From Rhodobacter calidifons (GTDB taxonomy: Bacteria; Pseudomonadota; Alphaproteobacteria; Rhodobacterales; Rhodobacteraceae): a stretch of DNA of 64,000 nt. Every line of letters starts with the position of its first letter. Position 1 is the stretch's first letter. The stretch spans positions 124,001 through 188,000 of the forward strand of contig NZ_JAANHS010000006.1 of assembly GCF_011174775.1 (NCBI RefSeq), in the 5' to 3' direction. The position numbers and the translations under genes are program-made. Positions 25,798-35,194 of the stretch are shown in pieces. Under the pieces are notes generated by a model. The model was not told the DNA's origin, did not search any database, and saw only the letters and a program-made list of their open reading frames with translations.

Positions 25798-28700
25798 TCA
25801 TTCGGCGGCAAGTCTGTGGTCGGGGTGGCGGGATGTGCCCGCCTCGGCGGCCTGGATCGCGGCCTTCATCCGTGCCGCAAGAACGCGCACGTTCGGTTCC
25901 AGCACCATCGAATCGTGGTCGCCCGGCACCTCGACCACGGTCAGACGGGGCGCATAGGGCGTCCAGAGGTTGTCGTGGAAGACATATTCCCGGGCCTCCG
26001 ACACCCAGTTGCCTCCCGTGACCTTGAAGCGGCGGTCCAGGGGCGGGCGGTAGAGGACGACATTGCCGTCCTCCCAGGCCTTCAGATCATAGACGCCGAT
26101 CGCATGGCGGAAGGCGGCCTCGATGGCGGCGTTGTTGTAGGAAGGCACGGTCGGGTCGGGTTCGTTCGCGGCCCTTGCCCGGCGCGAGCGTTCCCATTCC
26201 CAGCGGCGGCGCGCCCACTGCGCAAGGAACTTCGGGCCACCGGCGCGAAGTTCGGCCAGCTTTATCAGCACCTTGTCGGGCTTTGTCAGGACCGGACGCA
26301 CCGGCAGCGGCGTGTCGAGAAGGACCATGAGGGCCACCTCCTCGCCCTCGGCGCGCAGCTGGCGGCCGATCTCCCAGGCGGTCAGCCCGCCGCCGGAGAA
26401 GCCGCCGAGGAGGTAGGGGCCCTTCGGCTGCACCTGCCGGATTTCGGCAAGACAGGAGGCAGCGGCTTCCTCGATGGTCATGTGCGGCTTGTCGTCTCCG
26501 AACAGGCCCTTGGCCTGAAGCCCGTAGAACGGGCGATCGGTGCCCAGAAGGCTGGCAAGGTGGCGCAGGTTGAGGACGTTGCCGAACATGCCGGCGACGA
26601 GGAAGAACGGCGTCTTCGGCCCGCCCTCGCCCCGGTGCATGGCGACGAGATGGGTGAACTTCGGCCCGGCCGGATCGGCGAGTTGCGTCGGCGCGGGGGC
26701 GTTGTCGTCCTGCGGGCCGATGCGGTCGATGATGAGCGCGGCGCAGCGGGCGATGGTCGGGGCCTCGAACAGGACCGAGATCGGGAAATCCACCTTCCAC
26801 TGCCGCCGGATCATCGCGAACAGGCGCACGGCGATCAGGGAATGGCCGCCGAGGGCGAAGAAGTCGTCCTCGACCCCCACTTCGGACACGCCCAGAAGCT
26901 CGGCCCAGAAGCCTGCGAGGGTGCGTTCGACCGAGTTGCGGGGTGCCACATAGGCGCTTTCCAGCTCGGGGCGGGCGAAACCGGGGCCTTCGCTTTCCGC
27001 AGCGACGGGGGCGTTGGCCTGTTTGACGAGGGCTTCGAGGTCGAGAGACGAGACCAGAACCTGCGCCCCCTCGGCGGCAAGTGCGCGCAGGAAGGCCTCG
27101 GCGCCCTCGGCGGGGCGGATGCCGCCGGCAAGCGCCTCGGCAAGGCGCTGTTCGGCGGGGGACTGGCCGCGGCCTTCTTCGTCGCGGATCACCTCGCGCG
27201 GGTTCGGGGCGGCGGGTTTGGCAAGGGCTTCCTCGAAGGCGACCTTGCGGAAGGTGATGCCTTCGACCTCGACCAGCACGCGGCCCGTGGGGTCGGTCAG
27301 GGAGACGTCGAAGCTGGCGGTGTCGTCGGAGGGCGTGCCTGACAGGCGGACCCAGCTGCGGATTTCGGCGGGAAGCGCCCCGTGGACGCGGACAGAGGTC
27401 GTGGTGACGGGGGCCCAGACGAAGCCCTCCTCCACCTTCGGCAGCAGCGCGATGCCCCAGCCGGTGCCGATGTCGTAAAGGGCCGGGTGCAGCGCGGCGG
27501 TGGCGGTGTCCACCACGGCCTGCGGGGGGAGGGAGAGGGTCGCAAGGCCCTCGCGGTTGCCGAGGGCGGTGGCCTTCAGGACCTGCCAGCGCGGGCCGAA
27601 GGCGATTCGGTCCTCCTGCGCGGAAGGCAGGTTCTCGCCCCCTGCCGCCGTGGTCTTGTCAGGGCAGCGGGCGGCGATGGCGGCAAGGTCGATGATGCCT
27701 GCGGGGGCCTCCAGTGGGGTGACGCCCATCTCGGCGGTAAGTGCCCAGCCTTGCGGCTCCAGCGCGCGGGCCTGGAGGCGCTGCTTGCCGTCGCGGCTGC
27801 GGGTCAGGCTGACGCGGAAATCGCGGGGCAGGTCGGCCTCAAGCCTCAGGGGGCGGAAGACAGTGAGGTCGGTCAGCTGGAAGCCGGGTCTGGCGCCCGC
27901 AGCCGCAAGGGCTTCTCCTGCGATTTCGGGGTAGGCGGAACCGGGCAGGACGGCGGTGCCGTCAAGAAGCCGGTGGTCGTCCATGACCCAGTGGTTCTTT
28001 GTCAGGGTCGCGTGAAAACGGGTTTCATCCTCGGTCTTCTGCATCTGTTCCAGGACCAGTTGCCCGGGCAGCGGGGTGCCCGCGTCCTTGCCCTGGCGGC
28101 GGGCGTCGGCGTCGGCGGCCATGCCGATGCCGGACCAGATGCCCCAGTTGATCGCGGTGACGCGGGTGCGGCCACCGGAGCGATGCCGTGCGAAGGCGTT
28201 CAGGTATTCGTTCGCCGCAACATAGTCGGCCTGTCCGGCGGGGGTCAGGACGGTGGAGGTCGAGGAGAACAGCACGATCCGGTCCACCGCGCCATCGGGG
28301 AGCAGCGTGTCGAGAAGCTTCGTCCCGTGCACCTTCGGCGACAGGACGGCGTCGGCAGAGCCGGGGTCCTTGCCGAGAAGCGGCGCGTCATCGACGGTGC
28401 CTGCGGCGTGGACGACGCCGTAGATCGGGCCGAACTCGGCACGCACCCGGTCGAAGGCGGCGCGCATTTCCTCGGGGTTGCAGACATCGGCGGCGACGGC
28501 CATCACGCGGCCAAGCCGTTCGAGGCGGCTCAGGACCCCGGCGCGGACGGACCCCGGTTCGGGGAGGTTGCGGCCGATCAGGGCGACCTTTGCATGGCGG
28601 TCGCGCATCAGGCGCTCGGCCACGGTGACGCCGATCCCGCCGAAACCGCCGGTGATGACCCAGACGGAGCCTTCGGGAACCTCGGCCGGTTCGGGAAGTT

Positions 28701-31700
28701 TCGCAGGGACGAGGCGGGTTTCAAGCCTGCGGCTGCCACGAAGGGCGGCAACGGTGTTGGCCGGGGTGGCGAGCATTTCCTCCAGCACCGCCGAGACCGT
28801 TTCCGCCGTGATCTTCTTGTCGAGCGTCACGTCGAGGAGGCTGGCCGTGATCCCCGGCAGTTCGCGCGGCATCACGCGGACGGGGCCCGCGACGGTGGCT
28901 TTCTCGGGGTAGGGCAGGGCTTCCGTGCGGACCTGCGCCGCGCCGGAGGTGACGACGGTCAGGTGGGGCAGGGGCTTCAGGCCGATCTCGGCGATGGCCT
29001 GGCCGAGGAAGAAGAGGCTCCAGAAGCCTTGCTCAAGGTTCCGCTGGAAGAAGGAGGAGCCGGGGCGGAAGGCTTCCTTCTCGGTCACCAGCCAGAAGTG
29101 GGCGATCCGGGCCGGGGACAGGTCGCGCTGGGCGAGGTCGGCGAGAAGCGCGTCATAGCCCTCGCGCCCATGTTCGGGGGCAAGGGTGTAGGTGTCGTCC
29201 GAGGTGCGGGCGAAGGCGTCGCCGGCGTGGACGGTGATGACGCGGTGGCCCCCGGCGCGCAGGCGCTGGACGGCGGCGCGGGCGAGGCCCGCCTCATCGG
29301 CGAAGACGAGCCAGGTGAGGGCAGGCCCGAGTTCGGTTTCCACATCGACCGGGCAGTCGGCGGGCATCACGCGCCAGCCGATGCGGTAGCCGAAGTCGGT
29401 CACGCTGTCGTGGCGTTTCGCGGTCAGGTCAGCCTCGGTCGTGACCGCGGGTTGGCCGCGTTCGACGAAATATCGGCTGCGCTGGAAGGGGTAGGTCGGT
29501 AGCGGCACGCGGCGGCGTTTCGCCTCGCCCCAGAGCTGGGTGAGGTCGGGTTCAGCCCCGCAGGCCCAGAGGCGGCCGAGGGTGGCGATGAAGTGGCGGT
29601 CGTCGCTGACCGTGTCGTCGGGGTGACGGAGGCTCGCCGGGACCGGCTGGCCGCCCATCGCGCCGTTGGCCTGCGCCAGCGAGGCCATCGCGCGGCCGGG
29701 GCCGACCTCCAGATACACGCGGTCGGCTTTCTGGCGCAGCGTCGCCATGCCGTCGGCGAAGCGGACGGTGTTGCGCAGGTGGGCGACCCAGTAGTCGGGG
29801 CTGGTCGCCTCGGCATCCGTCAGGACCTGGCCGGAGCGGTTGGAGATGATCGGGATTTGCGGCGGCGACAGTTGCATGCCCGCAAGATGGGCGCGGAAGG
29901 CGGGCAGGATGCCTTCCAGCATCTTCGAATGCGCCGCGATGTCGATGGCGATGCGGGTCGTGTCGATGCCGTCGGCCTTCAGGCGCTCGGCCAGGTCCTT
30001 CAACCCCGCGTCGGGGCCGGAGACCACGGTCAGTTCCGGCGCATTGACCGAGGCGATGTCGAGATCGCCGAGGTAGGGCTTCAGCGCGGCCTCGGACAGG
30101 GGGACGGAAAGCATCCCGCCCGCAGGCACGGTGTCGAACAGCTGCCCGCGCAGGCGGACAAGGCCCACGGCGGCCTCCAGCGTCATCACGCCCGCCACGC
30201 ATGCGGCGGCGTTTTCGCCCATGCTGTGGCCGATCAGGACGGCGGGCTTCACGCCCCAGCTTTCCCACAGCTTCGCCAGCGCGACCTCGACGATCAGGAT
30301 CAGCGGGAGTTGTTTGGACGGCTGGCGCAGCGCTTCGGCAGCGGCCTGTTCCTGGCCTTTCGCGGGCAGCCAGAGCGCGCGGGTTTCGGCCTCGGCATCG
30401 CCCAGGGCGGCGAGGCCCCGGTCCATCCATTCGGCAAAGACGGGTTCGGTCTCGTAAAGGTCGCGCGCCATGTTGGGGTATTGTGCGCCGCCGCCGGGGA
30501 ACATGAACACGACATCGGGGGCATCGCCCAGACGGCGCTGGGTGAAGACGCGGCGGGGATCGCCGGCCTCGAGCATCTGCGCCGCTTCCTCGTGGCTGCC
30601 CGCCACCAGCACACGGCGATGTTCAAAGGCACGGCGGCCTTCCTTCAGCGTCCAGGCCACATCGGCCAGCGGCTGTTCGGGATGCGCGCGGAGGTGGGCG
30701 GCCAGGCGGGATGAGGCCTCACCCAGGGCCGTCTGGCTGCGTGCGGACAGGGTGAAAAGCTGGAAGGGCCAGTCCGAGGGGTCCGAGGCGGGCAGCGCCG
30801 GCGGTTCCTGCACCACGACAAAGGCATTGGTGCCGCCCACGCCCAGCGAGTTCACGCCGGCCCGGCGCGGTCCCTTGCGGCGGGGCCAGTCGGTGAGGCG
30901 GTCGTTGACCCGGAAAGGGCTGTTCTCGAAGTCGATGACGGGGTTCGGCGATTCAAAGTTGAGGCTGGGCGGCATCTGGCCATGGTAGAGACCAAGCGTC
31001 GTCTTGATCAGGCTCGCGACCCCGGCGGCCGTGTCGAGGTGGCCGATGTTGGTCTTGACGCTGCCGATCCTGGCGAAGCCTTTCGCGTCGGTGGTGCGGC
31101 GGAAGGCCTCGGTCAGGGCGGCGACTTCGATGGGGTCGCCAAGATAGGTGCCGGTGCCGTGGCATTCGACATAGTCGATGGTGTCGGCGGGCGTCCCGGC
31201 CACGGCGAGGGCGGTTGCGACGCAGGCGGATTGACCCTCGACGGAAGGCGCCAGATAGCCCGCCTTCGCCGCCCCGTCGTTGTTCACGGCCGATCCCTTG
31301 ATGACGCCCCAGATGTGGTCGCCATCGGCCAGCGCATCCTCCAGCCGGCGCAGAAGGACCGTGCCCGCGCCCGAGCCGAAAACGGTGCCCTGCGCGCGGT
31401 GGTCGAAGGCGTGGCAGACGCCATCGGGCGACAGGACCTCGCCCTCCTTGTAAAGGTAGCCGCGCCCCTGGGGCATGTCGATGGTGACCCCCCCGGCCAG
31501 CGCCATGTCGCATTCGCCGTTCAAGAGAGCCTGGATCGCGTAATGCGTGGCGACCAGCGAGGTGGAGCAGGCGGTCTGCAAGCCAAGGCTGGGGCCTTTG
31601 AGGTCAAAGACATGGCTGACGCGGGTGGACAGGAAGTCCTTGTCGTTGCCGGTATGCCGCAGCAGGAACATGCCGGTGCTTTCCACCAGCGCCGGGTTCG

Positions 31701-32121
31701 AGCAGAGGTTGAAGTAGAAATAGCTGCCCATCCCGCAGCCCGCGAAGACGCCGATGCGGCCCTTGAACCCTTCCGGCGTGTGGCCGGCGTTCTCCAGCGC
31801 CTCCCAGGCGACCTCCAGGAACTGGCGGTGCTGCGGGTCAAGGATCGCGGCCTCTTTCGGGGAAAAGCCGAAGAATTCGGCGTCGAACCGGTCGTAGCCT
31901 TCCAGAAGCGCTGCGGCGGGCACATAGTTCGGGTTGCGCAGCAGGGCCGGGTTCTCGCCCGAGGCCAGGATTTCCTCCTCGGTCAGGCGGCGCACGGCGC
32001 TGCGACCCTCGCGCAGGTTTTCCCAATAGGCGGCGATGTCGGCAGCACCGGGCAGATGCGCGGCCATGCCGATGATGGCAATATCCGTCTCTGCCGGAAG
32101 GTCCTGCATCGTATCCTTCAT
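25798..32121 (-). CDS. Type I polyketide synthase, single module: KS-AT-KR-DH-ACP-TE
   Basis: A 2107-residue enzyme from ATG 32121 (GAGAGGG seven bases upstream). Domains in order: ketosynthase (active C185 in TACSTSL, then HGTGT and NIGH), acyltransferase (S633 in GHSMGE), ketoreductase (GGFGGIG near 1160, Y1300 in YVAANEY), dehydratase (H1383 in HRLLDGTAVLPG, partner motif YDIGTG), acyl carrier (S1761 in LGGHSLIAV) and thioesterase (S1909 in GGFSGGG, His near 2067 in GDHDSM). Every catalytic residue checked is present, so the module looks active. There is no enoylreductase or methyltransferase. The KR precedes the DH, the reverse of most modular synthases. It could extend an acyl group once or act iteratively. 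First gene of the four-gene operon. Confidence 0.93.
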   Translation of the reverse strand: MKDTMQDLPAETDIAIIGMAAHLPGAADIAAYWENLREGRSAVRRLTEEEILASGENPALLRNPNYVPAAALLEGYDRFDAEFFGFSPKEAAILDPQHRQFLEVAWEALENAGHTPEGFKGRIGVFAGCGMGSYFYFNLCSNPALVESTGMFLLRHTGNDKDFLSTRVSHVFDLKGPSLGLQTACSTSLVATHYAIQALLNGECDMALAGGVTIDMPQGRGYLYKEGEVLSPDGVCHAFDHRAQGTVFGSGAGTVLLRRLEDALADGDHIWGVIKGSAVNNDGAAKAGYLAPSVEGQSACVATALAVAGTPADTIDYVECHGTGTYLGDPIEVAALTEAFRRTTDAKGFARIGSVKTNIGHLDTAAGVASLIKTTLGLYHGQMPPSLNFESPNPVIDFENSPFRVNDRLTDWPRRKGPRRAGVNSLGVGGTNAFVVVQEPPALPASDPSDWPFQLFTLSARSQTALGEASSRLAAHLRAHPEQPLADVAWTLKEGRRAFEHRRVLVAGSHEEAAQMLEAGDPRRVFTQRRLGDAPDVVFMFPGGGAQYPNMARDLYETEPVFAEWMDRGLAALGDAEAETRALWLPAKGQEQAAAEALRQPSKQLPLILIVEVALAKLWESWGVKPAVLIGHSMGENAAACVAGVMTLEAAVGLVRLRGQLFDTVPAGGMLSVPLSEAALKPYLGDLDIASVNAPELTVVSGPDAGLKDLAERLKADGIDTTRIAIDIAAHSKMLEGILPAFRAHLAGMQLSPPQIPIISNRSGQVLTDAEATSPDYWVAHLRNTVRFADGMATLRQKADRVYLEVGPGRAMASLAQANGAMGGQPVPASLRHPDDTVSDDRHFIATLGRLWACGAEPDLTQLWGEAKRRRVPLPTYPFQRSRYFVERGQPAVTTEADLTAKRHDSVTDFGYRIGWRVMPADCPVDVETELGPALTWLVFADEAGLARAAVQRLRAGGHRVITVHAGDAFARTSDDTYTLAPEHGREGYDALLADLAQRDLSPARIAHFWLVTEKEAFRPGSSFFQRNLEQGFWSLFFLGQAIAEIGLKPLPHLTVVTSGAAQVRTEALPYPEKATVAGPVRVMPRELPGITASLLDVTLDKKITAETVSAVLEEMLATPANTVAALRGSRRLETRLVPAKLPEPAEVPEGSVWVITGGFGGIGVTVAERLMRDRHAKVALIGRNLPEPGSVRAGVLSRLERLGRVMAVAADVCNPEEMRAAFDRVRAEFGPIYGVVHAAGTVDDAPLLGKDPGSADAVLSPKVHGTKLLDTLLPDGAVDRIVLFSSTSTVLTPAGQADYVAANEYLNAFARHRSGGRTRVTAINWGIWSGIGMAADADARRQGKDAGTPLPGQLVLEQMQKTEDETRFHATLTKNHWVMDDHRLLDGTAVLPGSAYPEIAGEALAAAGARPGFQLTDLTVFRPLRLEADLPRDFRVSLTRSRDGKQRLQARALEPQGWALTAEMGVTPLEAPAGIIDLAAIAARCPDKTTAAGGENLPSAQEDRIAFGPRWQVLKATALGNREGLATLSLPPQAVVDTATAALHPALYDIGTGWGIALLPKVEEGFVWAPVTTTSVRVHGALPAEIRSWVRLSGTPSDDTASFDVSLTDPTGRVLVEVEGITFRKVAFEEALAKPAAPNPREVIRDEEGRGQSPAEQRLAEALAGGIRPAEGAEAFLRALAAEGAQVLVSSLDLEALVKQANAPVAAESEGPGFARPELESAYVAPRNSVERTLAGFWAELLGVSEVGVEDDFFALGGHSLIAVRLFAMIRRQWKVDFPISVLFEAPTIARCAALIIDRIGPQDDNAPAPTQLADPAGPKFTHLVAMHRGEGGPKTPFFLVAGMFGNVLNLRHLASLLGTDRPFYGLQAKGLFGDDKPHMTIEEAAASCLAEIRQVQPKGPYLLGGFSGGGLTAWEIGRQLRAEGEEVALMVLLDTPLPVRPVLTKPDKVLIKLAELRAGGPKFLAQWARRRWEWERSRRARAANEPDPTVPSYNNAAIEAAFRHAIGVYDLKAWEDGNVVLYRPPLDRRFKVTGGNWVSEAREYVFHDNLWTPYAPRLTVVEVPGDHDSMVLEPNVRVLAARMKAAIQAAEAGTSRHPDHRLAAE

Positions 32122-32533
32122 GCCATTACCCTCTCGACTTGCTTTCCAAGGCCGCGGCCACCGGGGCCGTGAATTGCCCTGCCACCGGCCTGCCGCACAC
32201 CGTCCGGCGCCGCACGCCGGACCCGGGACCAATCCGCACCATCAAACCTACTCTCCACCTTCCCGAAAACCGGGGACTGACCGGGACCATCAACGATTCG
32301 CGCGCCGTGAAAATTTCCTTGAGCTTTCCTACATGAGTCCGTCTAGATACGCACGGACATTGGGTAACAAAATGACCATTTCAGGGGGATTCCGGACCCT
32401 ACACCGATGATTTCCCTACTTTGTTGCCGCAATGGCATCAGTAGTCTGGAGGCCGTCGCAATGCCGTTGAAGTATGATTATGACAGGGGTGCAAGGACCC
32501 GGAGACCCCGGGAAATTGCTTAAGGGTGAGTGA
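32122..32533. promoter_or_regulatory. Divergent promoter region between the PKS operon and the EPS assembly operon
   Basis: 412 bases without a gene, noticeably more AT-rich than the flanks between 32230 and 32530. Both operons must start here. An inverted repeat, GTCCGT...ACGGAC (32337-32342 and 32353-32358, ten-base spacer), is a candidate operator. AAGGGTGAG directly before ATG 32534 is the ribosome-binding site of the ATPase gene. No sigma-factor consensus could be assigned with confidence. Confidence 0.6.
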
Positions 32534-33628
32534 ATGACGCGCAGTAGGTCCCGGAAGTTGTTATCCCGCATCCTGTGGCTGGACCCGGATGCCGGAAATG
32601 CGCCGGAGTCTGCCCCGATCGCGGCCGATTCGGCCGTGGACCCGGTCCCGGACATTCCGACCTACCGGGATCGGAGCCTGCAACCGACGCCGCCGCGCGA
32701 GTTTCGCGAATCATCCCTTCCGGCCTCGACCAGGGTCCGCTCCCGGCTCTTGCCGAACGAGCCGCCCGTCGTGCGCACGCCTGACCTTTACACCGAGCAT
32801 TTCGGCCTCAAGGTCCGGCCCTTCGCCCTGACCCCTGACCCCGAATTCCTGTACTGGCCGCCGTCGCACCAGCGCGCCTACACGATGCTGGAATATGGCG
32901 TGCGCGCACATTCCCCGATCACGCTGATCACCGGCGAGGTCGGTGCGGGCAAGACCACCCTGCTGCTGCACCTGGTGCGGTCGCTCGGATCCGAGCTTCG
33001 GGTCGGGCTGGTGTCAAACCCGCACGGATCGCGGGCCGAGCTGCTGCGCTGGGTGCTGCACGCGCTGGAACAGCCGGCCGAGATCGAGGAAAGCTATGTC
33101 GATCTCTTCTCGCGGTTCCAGAACTTCCTGCTGTCGGAATATGCGGCAGGCCGCAGCGTCGTGCTGATCTTCGACGAGGCGCAGAACCTGTCGGCCGAGG
33201 CGCTGGAAGAGTTGCGGATGTTCATCAACATCAATTCGGGCAAGGACGAGGTGCTGCAACTGGTGCTGATCGGTCAGCCCGAACTGCGCGATCTGGTGTC
33301 GCGGCCCGAGATGCGGCAGTTCGCGCAGCGGGTGGCGGCAAGCTATCACCTCGGCGCAATGGATCTGAAGACGCTGCGCGGGTACATCCCGCACCGGCTG
33401 CGGGTGGCGGGCTGCGAGCGGCGCATCTTCACCGCGCCCGCCATCACGATGATCTACGAGCAGACCAAGGGTGTGCCGCGGCTGGTGAACCAGCTGTGCG
33501 ACCTGGCAATGGTCTATGCCTTTACCAGGGGTCGGCAACTGGTTACGCCCGCCATATTGCAGCAGGTGCTGGACGACGGCGTGTTCTTCCCGGCATCCGC
33601 CCCACGCCAGACAAGTGAGACGACCTGA
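32534..33628 (+). CDS. ExeA-like AAA ATPase of the EPS assembly operon
   Basis: A 364-residue P-loop ATPase of the ExeA/GspA type also found in exosortase-associated EPS loci. A variable proline-rich leader of about 90 residues precedes YTEHFGLKVRPFALTPDPEF, Walker A GEVGAGKTT near 138, Walker B VLIFDEAQNL near 217, LIGQPELRDLV, and the arginine-rich GYIPHRLRVAGC. The stop codon abuts the ATG of the chain-length gene with no gap, so the two are surely co-transcribed and coupled. In such operons the ATPase is thought to help assemble or energise the export machinery; its exact role is not established here. Confidence 0.87.
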   Translation: MTRSRSRKLLSRILWLDPDAGNAPESAPIAADSAVDPVPDIPTYRDRSLQPTPPREFRESSLPASTRVRSRLLPNEPPVVRTPDLYTEHFGLKVRPFALTPDPEFLYWPPSHQRAYTMLEYGVRAHSPITLITGEVGAGKTTLLLHLVRSLGSELRVGLVSNPHGSRAELLRWVLHALEQPAEIEESYVDLFSRFQNFLLSEYAAGRSVVLIFDEAQNLSAEALEELRMFININSGKDEVLQLVLIGQPELRDLVSRPEMRQFAQRVAASYHLGAMDLKTLRGYIPHRLRVAGCERRIFTAPAITMIYEQTKGVPRLVNQLCDLAMVYAFTRGRQLVTPAILQQVLDDGVFFPASAPRQTSETT

Positions 33629-35188
33629 ATGTCGCTGGATTTGAGGTTCTATCTGGCGCTGATCCTGCGACGCCTGCCGATCATCGCCGCGATCATCTTC
33701 ACGGCGACCACAGCGGGCATCCTCTACGCCGTGTCGCTGCCGCCGGTCTTCCGCGCCGAGGCGCGCCTGCTGATCGAGAATGCCCAGATCCCGGACGAGC
33801 TTGCCGCCTCGACCGTGCGGTCAACGGCGGACGAGATCCTGCTGGCGATCCAGCAGCGGATCATGACCCGCGAGAACCTTCTGGCCATCGCCGACCGGCA
33901 CGACCTCTTTGCCGACGCTCCGACAATGACCTCCGAGCAGAAGCTGGACAGCATGGCCAGCCGGCTGGCGATCTACATGCAGAACAACCAGGGCAATACC
34001 GGGGTCGTGACGGTGTCTTTCGGGGCCTCCGAACCCGAAGTGTCGGCCAATGTCACCAACGAGATCGCCGAGCAGATCGTGCAGTGGAGCGCCGAACTGC
34101 GCACCGGGGCTTCGGCCAGCACGCTGGATTTCTTCACCCAGGAGGTCGAACGGCTGACCGAGGAGCTGAGCCAGCAGAACGCGAAGATCCTGGAGTTCGA
34201 GCAGGCCAACCGCGACGCGCTGCCCGAAAGCCTGGAATTCCGTCGCACGCGGCAGGCAACCCAGCAGGAGCGTCTCTTGCAGCTTGACCGCGAACTGGCC
34301 GCACTGCGCGACCGGCGCCAGCGGCTGGCCGAGCTTTACGACCGCACCGGACGGGTGGTGACCAGCGGCGATGCCCGCACGCCCGAGGAAGAGCGGCTGG
34401 ATCGCGCCCGGCAGGAGCTGGCCTCGGCGCTGGTCGTGCTGTCGCCCACGAACCCGCGCGTCCGGGCCTTGCAGAACGAGGTCAACGCGCTGGAAGAGGC
34501 GGTGAAGGAACAGCGCGATGCCGCGGGCGGCGGGCGGCTGACGCCCTTCCAGGTGCAGATGCTGGACATCGACGGCCAGATACAGTTCCTGGCCGAACAG
34601 AAGAGCCTGGTCGAAAAGGACCTCGTCGCTCTGGAAGCGAGCATCGAGGCAACACCCAGGAATTCGATCAAGCTGGCCGAACTGCGCAGCAACTACGAGA
34701 CGCTTCGTGTCCAGTACGAACAGGCTGTCGCCAGCCTGTCCGAGGCCCGCATGGGCAACCGGATCGAGGCGACGGATCGCGGCCAGCGCATCACCGTGGT
34801 CGAGCGGGCCATTCCCCCCGCCTTCCGGGCCGAGCCGAACCGCAAGCGGATCGCCGTGGCCTCCTTCGGGGCTGGCGTGATCCTCTCGGCCGCCCTTCTG
34901 TTCCTGCTGGAGATGACGAACCAGACGATCCGACGGCCGTCCGAACTGGCACGGGTGATCGGGGCGCCGGCCTTCGGGACCGTCGGCCTGCTGGACGGCG
35001 CGCGTTCGCACCGGCGGGCCTTTGCCGGCAACCTTGCGCTCCTGGCCGTCTTGCTGATCAACATTCCCATCCTGATGCTGGTCGTTCACATCTACATCAC
35101 GCCGATCAATACCGTCTTCGGGACGGCGACCCAGGCACCAGATCTCAACGGAGCGGCTGAACAATCCGCCCCGGTCACGACCGAGTAG
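33629..35188 (+). CDS. Polysaccharide chain-length determinant / co-polymerase, Wzz/GumC family
   Basis: A 519-residue inner-membrane protein with an N-terminal membrane segment at about 18-37 (LPIIAAIIFTATTAGILYA), a Wzz motif PPVFRAEARLLIEN, a long coiled-coil periplasmic region (roughly 170-390; heptad-like stretches such as EVERLTEELSQQNAKILEF), and two further segments at about 410-430 and 465-490. The proline-containing AIPPAFRAEPNRKR before the second segment is typical of the family. There is no fused kinase domain; the kinase is the separate next gene. It controls polymer length together with that kinase and the Wza-type protein. The length and architecture match proteins of XrtA-type EPS loci. 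Confidence 0.88.
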   Translation: MSLDLRFYLALILRRLPIIAAIIFTATTAGILYAVSLPPVFRAEARLLIENAQIPDELAASTVRSTADEILLAIQQRIMTRENLLAIADRHDLFADAPTMTSEQKLDSMASRLAIYMQNNQGNTGVVTVSFGASEPEVSANVTNEIAEQIVQWSAELRTGASASTLDFFTQEVERLTEELSQQNAKILEFEQANRDALPESLEFRRTRQATQQERLLQLDRELAALRDRRQRLAELYDRTGRVVTSGDARTPEEERLDRARQELASALVVLSPTNPRVRALQNEVNALEEAVKEQRDAAGGGRLTPFQVQMLDIDGQIQFLAEQKSLVEKDLVALEASIEATPRNSIKLAELRSNYETLRVQYEQAVASLSEARMGNRIEATDRGQRITVVERAIPPAFRAEPNRKRIAVASFGAGVILSAALLFLLEMTNQTIRRPSELARVIGAPAFGTVGLLDGARSHRRAFAGNLALLAVLLINIPILMLVVHIYITPINTVFGTATQAPDLNGAAEQSAPVTTE

Positions 35189-35194
35189 GACGAC

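Noticed and set aside
22867-27342. Very long open frame on the plus strand opposite the PKS and NRPS genes
   Set aside because: Composition is arginine/glycine-rich with no motifs; it is the antisense shadow of two genes whose domains and catalytic residues are certain.
21160-32121. The PKS/NRPS operon as a siderophore locus
   Set aside because: No receptor, iron-transport or chelating-group gene is nearby, and the NRPS has no condensation or cyclisation domain.
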